Assembly: GCF_001261715.1 (NCBI RefSeq)
Contig: NZ_CVRU01000020.1
Span: 45,972 to 109,971 of the forward strand
DNA length: 64,000 nt
Direction: 5' to 3'
Source of the DNA: Dysgonomonas sp. HGC4
GTDB lineage: Bacteria > Bacteroidota > Bacteroidia > Bacteroidales > Dysgonomonadaceae
A model generated the notes under the pieces. The model worked only from the letters and a program-made list of their open reading frames with translations. It did not search any database and was not told the DNA's origin. Positions within the stretch are counted from its first letter, which is position 1. Every line of letters starts with the position of its first letter. The translations under genes and the position numbers were made by a program. Shown here in pieces: positions 43,950 through 53,802 of this stretch.

Positions 43950-46742
43950 TTATACATTCAATTTATCTTTGAGGAAATGTCCTGTGTGAGACTTAGCACA
44001 CTTAGCAATCTGCTTAGGAGTACCTTCGCAAACCACTTTTCCGCCTTCTTTTCCGCCTTCGGGACCTATATCAATAATATGGTCGGCACATTTGATCACA
44101 TCCATATTGTGCTCTATAATTATGACTGTATGCCCTCTGCCAATCAATGAATCAAAAGCTTTCAGTAAAGTTTTCACATCATGAAAATGGAGTCCGGTAG
44201 TAGGCTCATCAAAGATAAATAAAGTAGGCTCAGATTTTTCCTCTCCAAGATACGATGCCAGTTTTACCCGTTGATTTTCCCCACCCGAAAGAGTAGATGA
44301 AGCCTGCCCCATCTTTATATATCCCAACCCTACTTCCTGAAGCGTTTTAAGTCTCTTCACGATCTTTTTCTCAGTGCTGCCTTTACCTTCTTCAAAGAAT
44401 TCGATAGCCTGATCTACGGTCATCTCTAACACATCATGGATGCTTGCCCCACGATATTCAACCTCGAGTACTTCGGGTTTGAAACGCTTTCCTTTACATG
44501 CTTCACATTCGAGTGTAATATCAGCCATAAATTGCATTTCGATGGTGGTTTTACCATCTCCCTTACATTCTTCACATCGACCTCCCTCTACGTTAAAAGA
44601 GAAGAAAGCAGGTGTAAAGCTCATTTGCTTTGCAAGTTGCTGATCAGCAAAAAGCTTTCTTATCTCATCGTACGCTTTTATGTATGTAACAGGATTGGAA
44701 CGTGATGATCTTCCGATAGGATTCTGATCTACCATTTCGACGCTCTTAATCATCTTAAGATCGCCCACCAGTTCATTAAACTGAACGATACGATCGCTTG
44801 TTCCTTTATAATGTTTTTGAAGTGCATTGTAAAATACATCGCAAACTAATGATGATTTTCCCGATCCGCTGACTCCTGTAACCACAGTCATCACATTCAA
44901 AGGAAACTTCACATCTATATTTTGAAGGTTATTTTGCCTTGCACCTTTTATCTCTATATAATTATTCCACTTACGAGGTTTCGTAGGTACGGCAATCGTT
45001 TCTTCCCCATTCAAATAACGTACGGTGTGACTGTTACTATTCTTATCAAGATTAGCTAATGAACCTTGATAGACAAGCTCGCCACCCAATCGTCCAGCTT
45101 GAGGACCTATATCAATAATATAATCAGCTGCACGAATTATTTCTTCATCATGCTCAACTACTACCACTGTATTACCTAAGCCTTGTAAATCGCGCAATAC
45201 CTTTATCAGCAAGTCTGTATCTCTGGAGTGCAAACCGATACTAGGCTCATCTAAGATATATAATGATCCCACTAAACTACTACCCAAAGAGGTTGCCAGA
45301 TTGATACGCTGACTTTCCCCACCCGATAAAGAATTCGATAGACGATTAAGAGTAAGATAACCCAAACCCACATTTAATAAAAACTGTATTCGGCTGCGAA
45401 TTTCGGTAAGTAATCGTTTCCCTACGGCAGCATCAGTTTCATCCAATTCAAGTTGACTGAAAAAATCTTTCAAATCAGCAACGGGCATCAATACTAAATC
45501 AGCAATCGACTTTCCTCCTATCTTTACATATATTGCCTGAGGTTTCAAACGTGAACCTTTACAAGTGGGACAGGTAGTTTTTCCACGATAGCGAGCCAAC
45601 ATAACACGATATTGTATCTTATATTGGTTCTCTTCGAGCATTTTAAAAAAGGCATCAATACCCATTACACCGGGTGCACCGTGCCAAAGCAGATCTTTTT
45701 CTTTTTCGGTCAATTTAAAGTAAGGACGATGGATTGGAAAATCACGGTTAGCAGTCGAATGTATAAATTCATTCTTCCACTCGCTCATTTTCTCTCCTTT
45801 CCAACAAAAAACAGCATCGTCGTATATCGACAGTCCTTTATTAGGAATAACCAGATCTTCATCAATTCCCAGAACCTGACCAAATCCTTCACATTGTGGA
45901 CATGCTCCGACTGGGCTATTGAAACTGAACATCATATCGGTTGGCTCTTCAAATTGAACTCCATCTGCTTCGAAGCGTTTAGAATAATCAAAACTTTCGA
46001 TACCCGATTCTACATAATATCTTATTGTACACTCACCTTCTCCCTCAAAGAATGCAGTTTCTACCGATTCTGAGAATCTATTTAAGGTAGCTTTATCAGC
46101 CGATGTAGACAAACGATCTATAACCAATAAAACCTGAGAGGGATTAAGAGCTTCTTTCGATTCCAACAAATCATCTATACGAATAAATTCGCCTTTCGAT
46201 TCAACACGCGAGAACCCTTCTTTTTGAAGTATATCTAATTGTTCCTCCATCTTACGATTCTCACGTAAGATAATTTTAGAAAGAACAACCAATCGTGTAC
46301 CTTCAGGATAAGTCAGCATCTTATCAGTAATATCTTTTACCTGATGCTTTTTAACGACTTCATTCGAAATAGGTGATATGGTTTTACCTATACGTGCAAA
46401 TAACAAACGCAGGTATTCATATATTTCGGTAGATGTTCCAACAGTTGATCGGGGATTGCGTGAACTTACTTTTTGCTCGATAGCTATAGCAGGTGGAATA
46501 CCTTTTATATAGTCGCATTCGGGCTTGTTCATCCGCCCCAGAAACTGACGGGCATAAGATGATAAACTTTCCACATAACGCCTTTGTCCTTCGGCATAAA
46601 GTGTATCGAAAGCTAAGGAGGATTTACCAGATCCCGAAAGTCCGGTGATAACAACGAACTTATTACGAGGAATTTCGACATCAATATTTTTCAGGTTATT
46701 GACTCTTGCTCCTTTTATGAGTATATTTTTTTCTTCTGACAT
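43950..46742 (-). CDS. uvrA: Excinuclease ABC subunit A
   Basis: 930 residues, the damage-recognition ATPase of nucleotide excision repair. First Walker [21 protein letters not shown], second Walker [20 protein letters not shown]. Two signature motifs ([16 protein letters not shown] and [16 protein letters not shown]) and zinc fingers (CPQCEGFGQ...CPTCKGSRL and CEECKGDGK...CEACKGKRF) are all present. ATG at 46742 ([14 protein letters not shown]) is used because the upstream in-frame start lies beyond the -7 box. The C-terminus is intact. Confidence 0.97.
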   Translation of the reverse strand: MSEEKNILIKGARVNNLKNIDVEIPRNKFVVITGLSGSGKSSLAFDTLYAEGQRRYVESLSSYARQFLGRMNKPECDYIKGIPPAIAIEQKVSSRNPRSTVGTSTEIYEYLRLLFARIGKTISPISNEVVKKHQVKDITDKMLTYPEGTRLVVLSKIILRENRKMEEQLDILQKEGFSRVESKGEFIRIDDLLESKEALNPSQVLLVIDRLSTSADKATLNRFSESVETAFFEGEGECTIRYYVESGIESFDYSKRFEADGVQFEEPTDMMFSFNSPVGACPQCEGFGQVLGIDEDLVIPNKGLSIYDDAVFCWKGEKMSEWKNEFIHSTANRDFPIHRPYFKLTEKEKDLLWHGAPGVMGIDAFFKMLEENQYKIQYRVMLARYRGKTTCPTCKGSRLKPQAIYVKIGGKSIADLVLMPVADLKDFFSQLELDETDAAVGKRLLTEIRSRIQFLLNVGLGYLTLNRLSNSLSGGESQRINLATSLGSSLVGSLYILDEPSIGLHSRDTDLLIKVLRDLQGLGNTVVVVEHDEEIIRAADYIIDIGPQAGRLGGELVYQGSLANLDKNSNSHTVRYLNGEETIAVPTKPRKWNNYIEIKGARQNNLQNIDVKFPLNVMTVVTGVSGSGKSSLVCDVFYNALQKHYKGTSDRIVQFNELVGDLKMIKSVEMVDQNPIGRSSRSNPVTYIKAYDEIRKLFADQQLAKQMSFTPAFFSFNVEGGRCEECKGDGKTTIEMQFMADITLECEACKGKRFKPEVLEVEYRGASIHDVLEMTVDQAIEFFEEGKGSTEKKIVKRLKTLQEVGLGYIKMGQASSTLSGGENQRVKLASYLGEEKSEPTLFIFDEPTTGLHFHDVKTLLKAFDSLIGRGHTVIIIEHNMDVIKCADHIIDIGPEGGKEGGKVVCEGTPKQIAKCAKSHTGHFLKDKLNV

Positions 46743-46761
46743 GTGTTTATTTTTGGAGGCA

Positions 46762-46769
46762 CAAAGGTA
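46762..46769 (-). promoter_or_regulatory. Bacteroidetes -7 box (TACCTTTG) for uvrA
   Basis: An exact TAnnTTTG box on the minus strand, 19 bases before the ATG at 46742. The nearest TTTG upstream is about 25 bases away, longer than usual. Confidence 0.5.
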
Positions 46770-46947
46770 CAAAAAATAGATAGCATTTATCCTGCAAACA
46801 ATATCACTTTAGTATTTGTTTATATACAGTATGAAGTATTTAAGGTATCAAAAGCTTTTTATTGCTTGGACTAAAATGGCTAGTCACAAGTAGTTTTAAT
46901 CTTAAAATATATCATTCATATTTTTATTCACTTAATAAGTTTATAGT

Positions 46948-47190
46948 ATGGGATTTATCTGGTCAATTATAATTGGTATTCTTGCCGGTTTTTTAGCAGG
47001 GAAAATATTCAAAGGAAAAGGATTCGGTTTAATCGTCAACCTCATCGTGGGTGTTGTTGGTAGTGTATTAGGAGGATGGCTTTTTATTATTCTCGGACTT
47101 AGTGCGAATGGCATTATAGGGAATCTTATAATGTCTACAATAGGAGCTCTGCTACTCCTCTGGATAATATCCCTAATCAAAAAGAAATAA
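46948..47190 (+). CDS. GlsB/YeaQ/YmgE-family small membrane protein
   Basis: 80 residues, nearly all hydrophobic, with three membrane helices. The glycine-rich pattern GILAGFLAGKIFKGKGFG, then NLIVGVVGSVLGGWLFIILG, is typical of the transglycosylase-associated (GlsB/YeaQ/YmgE) family linked to stress response. There is no catalytic domain despite the family's old name. It has its own terminator and points away from uvrA. Confidence 0.85.
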   Translation: MGFIWSIIIGILAGFLAGKIFKGKGFGLIVNLIVGVVGSVLGGWLFIILGLSANGIIGNLIMSTIGALLLLWIISLIKKK

Positions 47191-47209
47191 GCAATTACCT
47201 GAAAATAAA

Positions 47210-47250
47210 ATAACCGTCACTCGTTTTTTACTGGTGGCGGTTATTCTTTA
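47210..47250. terminator. Bidirectional terminator between the GlsB-type gene and asnA
   Basis: An ATAACCGTCAC/GTGGCGGTTAT stem (11 bp, one G-U) with a T-rich loop. T-rich sequence follows in both directions: TCTTTATATT on plus, and TTATTTTATTTTC on minus. It can serve both convergent genes. Confidence 0.7.
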
Positions 47251-47273
47251 TATTATTCGTAAATATTTTCTTT

Positions 47274-48311
47274 TCAGATCAGAGGCATTCCTAGTTTTTG
47301 CGCTTCCTTACGCATATCTTCCGGCCATATACCAGCTTGTATCTCACCGATATGCCCTTTTCGAAGGAAAAACATACAAAGACGCGATTGTCCGATACCT
47401 CCACCTATTGACAAAGGCAATGATCCTTCAATCAATCGTTTGTGAAAATATAAGTCTTTCTTAGACTCTTGTCCTTTGATTTTTAGTTGTTCCAATAAAA
47501 CTTCTTTATTGACACGAATACCCATAGAGGATAATTCCATCGCACGTCCTAATACAGGATTCCAAACAATAAGATCTCCATTTAGACCTCTGTATCCACT
47601 TTCATCCAGAGTAGTCCAATCATCGTAATCAGGTGCACGTCCATCATGCTGCTCGCCGTTGCTCAACACACCGCCGATACCCATAATGAATACAGCTCCG
47701 TATTCTTTTGCTATTTCGTCTTCTCTTTCTTTAGCCGTCAGATTAGGATATAGTTTTAGTAATTCTTCGGAATGAATAAATTTAATCTCATTCGAAAGAA
47801 TCGGCTTAATTTGAGGAAACATTTCATAAACCAAAAATTCGGTACGAACCAAAGCCGCATAAATGCGTCTTACAATTCCTTTCAAAAATTCAATATTACG
47901 GTTATGTGGACATATTGCCATTTCCCAATCCCACTGATCTACATATAGAGAATGTAAATTACCTAATTCTTCGTCTGCACGAATAGCATTCATATCGGTA
48001 TATATTCCATATCCGTCATTAATACCATAGTCGGCTAGCGTCAGTCGTTTCCACTTTGCCAAAGAATGTACAATTTCGGCATATTGGTCTCCCATATCTT
48101 TGATAGGAAAAGTCACTGCACGCTCTACTCCATTAAGATCGTCATTGATACCCATTCCCTTTAGTACAAATAAAGGAGCGGTAACTCTTCTTAGTCTAAG
48201 TTCGGAGGCTAGATTTTGTTGAAAAAAATCTTTTATTTGTTTTATACCTAACTCTGTTTGTTGCAGATCGAGCAAGGCATGGTATTGACTTGGTTTTATT
48301 AAGTAACTCAT
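47274..48311 (-). CDS. asnA: Aspartate-ammonia ligase
   Basis: 345 residues, the ammonia-dependent asparagine synthetase, related to class II aminoacyl-tRNA synthetases. Signature blocks are FFQQNLASELRLRRVTAPLF near the N-terminus, YVDQWDWEMAI (about 122-132) and the C-terminal GGGIGQSRLCMFFLRKGHIG (about 302-321). It has its own promoter and shares a terminator with the small membrane protein gene. Confidence 0.96.
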   Translation of the reverse strand: MSYLIKPSQYHALLDLQQTELGIKQIKDFFQQNLASELRLRRVTAPLFVLKGMGINDDLNGVERAVTFPIKDMGDQYAEIVHSLAKWKRLTLADYGINDGYGIYTDMNAIRADEELGNLHSLYVDQWDWEMAICPHNRNIEFLKGIVRRIYAALVRTEFLVYEMFPQIKPILSNEIKFIHSEELLKLYPNLTAKEREDEIAKEYGAVFIMGIGGVLSNGEQHDGRAPDYDDWTTLDESGYRGLNGDLIVWNPVLGRAMELSSMGIRVNKEVLLEQLKIKGQESKKDLYFHKRLIEGSLPLSIGGGIGQSRLCMFFLRKGHIGEIQAGIWPEDMRKEAQKLGMPLI

Positions 48312-48352
48312 ATAAAGACAGCTTAGTGTTTGCTTTTTTATTAAACAATTGG

Positions 48353-48360
48353 CAAAGTTA
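48353..48360 (-). promoter_or_regulatory. Bacteroidetes -7 box (TAACTTTG) for asnA
   Basis: An exact box on the minus strand, 41 bases before the asnA ATG. No clear -33 TTTG. Confidence 0.5.
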
Positions 48361-48467
48361 ACCTATTTGTGTTATCCTGAAAACATTTAAGCCTTTATTT
48401 TATACAAATTGACAAATTAAACAACATTTCACAAACAAAAATTCTATTTTAAGTCAAAATAATCTCT

Positions 48468-49049
48468 TTATTTATTTTGATTAAACCATTTTTTATTTAT
48501 GAAAGGACAGTCCTTTTCACTCCGCTTTTTAGCTAAGGGATAGAAACTTGCCGCTTCGGAACAACGGTTTTCAGAAAAGTAGGGATAATCTTTCATATAC
48601 CCCAAATTTGTGTTTTGAGGGACTACATAATCACTTATGTTAATTAAGATTTGGGTGTTGTTTATTTCATAATCACGAAAGATAGTACTTATACCCATCC
48701 CCTCTTGCCGGATGGTTTGCGTCTTTATTATATTACCTTCTATCCTATATGTTCCCCAAGAGGGATATTGGCAAAGATTAGATTGACCTCCATTCTCGAA
48801 GCAATCTTTCAGACCAGAAACATCACTTGTTGTTGCAATGGTAAATAGTCCGTCGGGATAAAACATAAAAACAGAGAAGAATGTAGAATCGCATTCTCTC
48901 TGAGCAACATAATACCCATCTATACTAATTAATGTATCTAAACCTGTATATTCTGCGATATACGGGTAAGTAAAATCTTTTGGCTTAATGGTTACACAGC
49001 CAGACAAGATAAAGACTAATACAAGTATCGTAAAACAAAATTTTCTCAT
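48468..49049 (-). CDS. Hypothetical lipoprotein
   Basis: 193 residues from ATG 49049. MRKFCFTILVLVFILSGC is a lipoprotein signal peptide with Cys18. The mature part has eight or so further residues of Cys/Tyr-rich sequence blocks (DGYYVAQRECDSTFFSVFMF, LKDCFENGGQSNLCQYPSWG), which suggest disulphides. It starts 22 bases after the exported protein upstream, so the two are probably co-transcribed. A longer upstream extension exists in frame but overlaps that gene and lacks a signal peptide. Confidence 0.6.
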   Translation of the reverse strand: MRKFCFTILVLVFILSGCVTIKPKDFTYPYIAEYTGLDTLISIDGYYVAQRECDSTFFSVFMFYPDGLFTIATTSDVSGLKDCFENGGQSNLCQYPSWGTYRIEGNIIKTQTIRQEGMGISTIFRDYEINNTQILINISDYVVPQNTNLGYMKDYPYFSENRCSEAASFYPLAKKRSEKDCPFINKKWFNQNK

Positions 49050-49071
49050 ATCATACAATAAAAGGCAAACC

Positions 49072-49872
49072 TCAATACAGAGTATAAGGTTGATAAGTAC
49101 CAACTTGAAGGAACTGATTGCGATAATCTCCCGATTTGAAATCGCCGGTATCGAAGAATTTACGATGCCATAAGTTTTGTCCGAGATATCCACCCGTTTG
49201 ATTATTTACGCCATAACGAAGTATCAGGTCTTTATTTGTATAACCGATATACATAGGACTTGATATTTGTTTTCCACCCATATATGTACCTTTTCTATTA
49301 TAGGGGGAGGCATCCGTTATTCCGTTTATTTCGGTCGTATATACATTTGTTCCTACAATGAAGTGCTTGTATTGAAGTTCTAAAGCGGCTGTTCGGTATC
49401 TGTCATAAATAGTAAAGCCGGTAAAAGGTAATGCCAAAATATCATCTTCAAACTTAAGACTAAAGTCATCCAATCTTAATCCTAAAATTCCAGAGACTTG
49501 TTTTCCTCCCTGATAATATTTATTGACAAAATAGGATGCTCCGTATTTACCATCATCATATTCTACTCCTGCAAAAGTAGTACCTAATCCGAATCTCTCT
49601 TTGGCTTTATAAGCATCTAATCCGGTAGTGAGAGTCCAATCCCCTATATTTTTCGAAACAGTTAATGAACCTCCTAAACGAAAGCCATTGCGATCAACCG
49701 CCCCAGCAGTAAACATAGCAACTATGGAAGCTATAACCTCGAAGCCATTATTTCTGTTTGAATCTAAAATATAAAGCGAGTTATAGTCATTCTTATGAAA
49801 CATGCTTTGACACTGCACTCTTGGCATAATGCTAAACAAAAGAATAAATAAATTGATAAAGTAGTAGTGCAT
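49072..49872 (-). CDS. Exported protein resembling the polymorphic toxin 23 family (tentative)
   Basis: 266 residues with a signal peptide (LFILLFSIMPRVQCQ). The mature protein is rich in beta strands: GFRLGGSLTVSKNIGDWTLT, FGLGTTFAGVEYDDGKYGAS, AALELQYKHFIVGTNVYTTE and GYTNKDLILRYGVNN. From memory, Bacteroidales proteins like this are annotated with the bacterial toxin 23 domain, but an outer-membrane barrel or secreted structural protein is equally possible. No immunity gene is evident unless the following lipoprotein fills that role. Confidence 0.45.
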   Translation of the reverse strand: MHYYFINLFILLFSIMPRVQCQSMFHKNDYNSLYILDSNRNNGFEVIASIVAMFTAGAVDRNGFRLGGSLTVSKNIGDWTLTTGLDAYKAKERFGLGTTFAGVEYDDGKYGASYFVNKYYQGGKQVSGILGLRLDDFSLKFEDDILALPFTGFTIYDRYRTAALELQYKHFIVGTNVYTTEINGITDASPYNRKGTYMGGKQISSPMYIGYTNKDLILRYGVNNQTGGYLGQNLWHRKFFDTGDFKSGDYRNQFLQVGTYQPYTLY

Positions 49873-49893
49873 AGTTAGATCAGATCAAAAGAC

Positions 49894-52800
49894 TTATTCT
49901 ACTTCAATCACATTACCCAATGTTATATAACAAACAAACCCTTTTACATTATTATAACCCATCTTTTTAATCTGAGTCATGTAATTCTTAACTTGTTTGA
50001 GGTATTTTTTTTCTTCTTTTTCCCCAAACTTATAATCGATTACTACCACCTCACCCGATTTCATCATTACCCTATCGGGGCGGATAAATGTACCGTTGGG
50101 CTGTAGTATTTCCACTTCATTCAATACTTTATATTCTACCGAATACCAAGGTGCAATCTGAGTATTAGATAAATAATCATTCAAAAGTGAAGAAATCTTA
50201 TCTCTTTCCTCTTCTGTTATTTCGCCCGATAGCTGATAGGTTTCTACTACTTTATCCAGATCATCTAAGGACGTTACCTTACTTACTATTTCGTGCATAA
50301 GGGTTCCATACTCACGTTGTCCGTTTTCGGAAAAGAAGTACTTATTGTTTAATCTTAGTTTAAGCCTGTCATCAAAAGAAATACTTGCTAATACACCGAT
50401 ACTGACTTCGTTTTCCGAAAGTGTATCAGCACCTCTTTTCGAAAGTGCATCTCCTTTGCTTTCACCTAATTCGAAACAATCGGATTCTTGATTCATAGAC
50501 TCTTCTAATGATACAAAAGTTTTCCCCTCCTGAGGTTTTGCTTCGGCATGAACACAAGCCCAAAGAAGTGACGATATAGAGTTAATTCCCTTTTGCTTGT
50601 CTTTAGGCTTAGGTGAAAATATAATTAAATCATTCTTAGCACGAGTAAGAGCCACATACAACACATTGAAATTGTCGATAAAAGCATGTAGTTTCTCATC
50701 AAAATACTCATAGGCAAAGATGGTGTTCTTAAGCTTCTGAGAGTATTTCACGGGAACTAGCTGCAAGCCGTTAAAGGGCTCGAATCGAGGTTGACACCAG
50801 AGTATAGTAGGCATCTTATGATCTATATCCCAATGACCGAAAGGTAGAAGTACGACTTCGAAACCCAGACCTTTCGACTTATGGATAGTCATAATACGTA
50901 TAGCATCCTGCCCATCAGGGGTAAATATAGTTTTGGTTTGTCCGCTTTCGTCCCACCATTGCAGAAAGGAATCAAGATCAGAAGAGTGTTTCACCGAAAA
51001 ATCGAGAACCATATCCATAAATGCTTGAATATAGATATTCTCGTTGCTTTCCATAGCCTCTTTGAAAAGATCGAATATTTCTTCGGTCATTTCATAGAGA
51101 GGAAGTTCTTTTATACGATTCAGTTCAATAGAAACCTCTTCGGGAAAATCATCGGAGTTAGAAAGGTGTGTACAGATTGTTTCTTCTGCTGTTAGCTGAT
51201 CTTTGAACTTGAAGTATTCATAGATAGCCAATGTCCTCAATGTAAAGTCAGAAGGGTTGCGCAAATATTTCAATAACGAAACAACAAGCTTTATACTTTT
51301 TGAATTCTTTATAAACAAAGCTTCATCCGAAATAATATCATATCTGTATTTCGAATCTTTCTGTAAATTTTTATATTCTAAAAGTCGGTTTGCCACTTCT
51401 GCTCCTTCTTTCTTGGTGCGTACGAGTATTGCAATGTCTTTTAGCGAATATCCTTTATCTTGAAGTTCTTCGATAGTATGAGGCAACTGATCCAATACAT
51501 AAGCTTGCCAATTGCTATTTTCTTCGGTATCTATAAAATGAACTTTCACATGCCCCGAAAGGCTACCTTTCTTCTTTTCGGGAAGGTATTGATAAGAATC
51601 TTTATAAGCCCCCTCAATTCGAGTATATAATGGAGCTAAAGCTTCATCATAAGTTATATCATTCAGTCCTTCATTGTATAAGCTTTGCAATAATTTAGAA
51701 CCTATTTCGAAAATAGCATTATTGAAGTTTATTACATTCTCGCCACTTCGCCAATTGGTATCAAGCGATTTATGAATAATACCATTGGTTTTAAAATCTA
51801 TATCGAGTTGTTCATCCAAAAGCTTCCAATCCGAATTTCGCCAACGGTAGATACTTTGCTTTACATCGCCTACGATAAGATTCTTGTTTCCGGCAGACAG
51901 ACTATCTCTGACCAAGGGCAGAAAGTTTTTCCACTGCATATTAGATGTATCCTGAAACTCATCTATCATATAATGATCTACACGAGTGCCGACCTTTTCA
52001 TACACAAACGGGGTATCAGTTCCCTCAATAATTTTGTTTAGCAATTCGGTAGTATCCGAAATTAGCATTACATTATTTTCGGCGGCATATTGTCTTACTT
52101 TTTTATCGACATCACCCAATATACCGAGTGTAAAAAAGTAACGGTTGATCTCGTAAGCAGTCTGATAGGTTGCCGAATTGTCGTAGTGTGCAATAATATC
52201 TGTCACACAATCGTTCAATCCATTACTAAATGCATCTTCTATTTTAGATTTTGCATCGGCAGGAGTAGTTTTGGTGTACCAACCCGATACATCATCGGGT
52301 AGTTTACGGAATGTATCGGTAGGTTCTTTTATTTCGCCTGTTGCCCACTTCAAGAAACTAAAGAAGGTCGAACGTGCTCCTCCTTTGAAATCTTCGGGAC
52401 GAAGATCGAACCTAACCATTATATTGAGAGCCTTTTCGGCAATTTCTCTCGATCTTTTTTCGTATTGCTGAATATAGATTATCAGCGTTTTTTTATAATC
52501 GTCCAACAAAGCTTTATCGGCAATATCAGCTTGTATTTGATCACTGAAAGCTTTGTAGGTTTCTTTAAAAATCTCGGTGGATAACGATTGTATATCATTT
52601 CGGATATTCCAAGTCTCTCCACTCTCTATTTTCTCTTCCGAGAAACGTATCAACCAGTCAAGTAACTGCTCATTCTCGCTTTTTTCTAAGTCGTAAAGCA
52701 TCGAGTCGATTGCTTCACCCAGAACTTTACCTGTATCCAGTTCTACATTATAGCCTCCCCCTAAACCAATTTCACGCGTAAAAGCACGCATGGTTTGTTG

Positions 52801-53157
52801 AAAGAAACGGTCAATAGTGCTGATAGAAAAAGAAGAATAATCATGAAGGATACTAATCAATATCTTTCGGGCTTGTGCCCTCACCCACTCTTCGGGTTTA
52901 TTATATTTTTCTCTCAGACTCTTTACATAGTCTGATGGTTTATCAGAAGCCAACTTTGCAAGTTCCTCTATAATACGGCTTTTCATTTCCTCGGTAGCCT
53001 TATTGGTAAAAGTTACAGCAAGGATATGTTTGTATGAAAAAGGGGAAGAAAAAAGCAATAAAAGATACTCCTCTGTCAATCGGTGTGTTTTACCCGATCC
53101 GGCAGAAGCTTTATAAACAGTAAGGTTTGCACTATCAGATGATTCGTGCCTTAGCAT
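49894..53157 (-). CDS. UvrD-type helicase with C-terminal RecB-like nuclease (AddA-like)
   Basis: 1087 residues. Walker A is YKASAGSGKTHRLTEEYLLL (about 14-33). DEFQDTSNMQW is motif II, and IRIMTIHKSKGLGFEVVLLP and LYVALTRAKNDLII are motifs V and VI. The C-terminus has a PD-(D/E)xK nuclease of RecB type: YGTLMHEIVSKV, RPDRVMMKSGEVVVIDYKFGE, then YLKQVKNYM. This is the AddA/RecB subunit of double-strand break resection. The start overlaps the SUI1 gene by 23 bases. The expected AddB partner is not adjacent. Confidence 0.88.
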   Translation of the reverse strand: MLRHESSDSANLTVYKASAGSGKTHRLTEEYLLLLFSSPFSYKHILAVTFTNKATEEMKSRIIEELAKLASDKPSDYVKSLREKYNKPEEWVRAQARKILISILHDYSSFSISTIDRFFQQTMRAFTREIGLGGGYNVELDTGKVLGEAIDSMLYDLEKSENEQLLDWLIRFSEEKIESGETWNIRNDIQSLSTEIFKETYKAFSDQIQADIADKALLDDYKKTLIIYIQQYEKRSREIAEKALNIMVRFDLRPEDFKGGARSTFFSFLKWATGEIKEPTDTFRKLPDDVSGWYTKTTPADAKSKIEDAFSNGLNDCVTDIIAHYDNSATYQTAYEINRYFFTLGILGDVDKKVRQYAAENNVMLISDTTELLNKIIEGTDTPFVYEKVGTRVDHYMIDEFQDTSNMQWKNFLPLVRDSLSAGNKNLIVGDVKQSIYRWRNSDWKLLDEQLDIDFKTNGIIHKSLDTNWRSGENVINFNNAIFEIGSKLLQSLYNEGLNDITYDEALAPLYTRIEGAYKDSYQYLPEKKKGSLSGHVKVHFIDTEENSNWQAYVLDQLPHTIEELQDKGYSLKDIAILVRTKKEGAEVANRLLEYKNLQKDSKYRYDIISDEALFIKNSKSIKLVVSLLKYLRNPSDFTLRTLAIYEYFKFKDQLTAEETICTHLSNSDDFPEEVSIELNRIKELPLYEMTEEIFDLFKEAMESNENIYIQAFMDMVLDFSVKHSSDLDSFLQWWDESGQTKTIFTPDGQDAIRIMTIHKSKGLGFEVVLLPFGHWDIDHKMPTILWCQPRFEPFNGLQLVPVKYSQKLKNTIFAYEYFDEKLHAFIDNFNVLYVALTRAKNDLIIFSPKPKDKQKGINSISSLLWACVHAEAKPQEGKTFVSLEESMNQESDCFELGESKGDALSKRGADTLSENEVSIGVLASISFDDRLKLRLNNKYFFSENGQREYGTLMHEIVSKVTSLDDLDKVVETYQLSGEITEEERDKISSLLNDYLSNTQIAPWYSVEYKVLNEVEILQPNGTFIRPDRVMMKSGEVVVIDYKFGEKEEKKYLKQVKNYMTQIKKMGYNNVKGFVCYITLGNVIEVE

Positions 53158-53482
53158 ATCCGTCTTTTTGTAAAAGCTCTAAAACTTTGGTTCTGAAATC
53201 GCCTTGAAGAAGGATTTCCCCGTCACGGGTAGAACCTCCCACTCCACAACGAGTTTTAAGTGATTTTGCTAAGTCCTGCAAATCATCGTCAGAGCCCACA
53301 AAATTAGTAATCAGAGTTACCGATTTACCTTTGCGGTTTCTCTTATCAAGCTCTATTCTCAGCAATTGTTTTTCTTTGGGTATAGCAACTACCTCTTCTT
53401 CGTCTTCCGAATCATATTTATAATCGGGGTTGGTCGAATAAACTACATTCAACCTGTCTTTCCAGTCATTATTAGTTTTCAT
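53135..53482 (-). CDS. SUI1/YciH-family translation factor
   Basis: 115 residues. An acidic N-terminal segment (YDSEDEEEVVAIP) is followed by the eIF1/SUI1 fold: LRIELDKRNRKGKSVTLITN, LAKSLKTRCGVGGSTRDGEI and LLQGDFRTKVLELLQKDGY. YciH-type proteins affect start-codon choice; the bacterial role is poorly defined. Its last 23 bases overlap the helicase start in another frame. It is preceded by an AAGGT-N5-ACCTT hairpin. Confidence 0.88.
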   Translation of the reverse strand: MKTNNDWKDRLNVVYSTNPDYKYDSEDEEEVVAIPKEKQLLRIELDKRNRKGKSVTLITNFVGSDDDLQDLAKSLKTRCGVGGSTRDGEILLQGDFRTKVLELLQKDGYAKARII

Positions 53483-53802
53483 AACAGCTAAATATATAAG
53501 TAATCAAGGTGTCAGACCTTTTATGATCCTTCGAAGTATAACAATATCTGTCAGTTATAACTTCGAAAGGTAACCTTAAATTATTGAATCAAATATACTT
53601 AAAAATTGTCAGACTGAAAGAAAAATTTGACTGTTCAAATTTTCGGCGTGCTTTTTGCTGTATGTTGAACAGAACAAGAATAAGAATTGTTTCATAGGCT
53701 AAGGTTACAAATCTTTTTACTATTTTGATCGGCTATATTACTCAACAATACTTTGACAAAAGTATGGCAATAAACATTTAACGTTACTTTAATTAAGTAG
53801 TT
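53483..53802. other. Divergent intergenic region, SUI1 / DUF2156 gene
   Basis: 320 bases with no gene. It holds an AAGGT-GTCAG-ACCTT hairpin (53506-53520) and a minus-strand TATATTTG box (53597-53590), a possible promoter for SUI1 about 105 bases from its start. No exact box is seen for the plus-strand gene. Confidence 0.45.

Noticed and set aside
45612..46073. A 153-codon plus-strand frame antisense to uvrA
   Set aside because: It lies wholly inside intact uvrA, shows no domain and has no promoter of its own; it follows from uvrA codon use.
50881..51195. A 104-codon plus-strand frame antisense to the AddA-like gene
   Set aside because: Fully contained in a conserved gene on the other strand, with no recognisable product.
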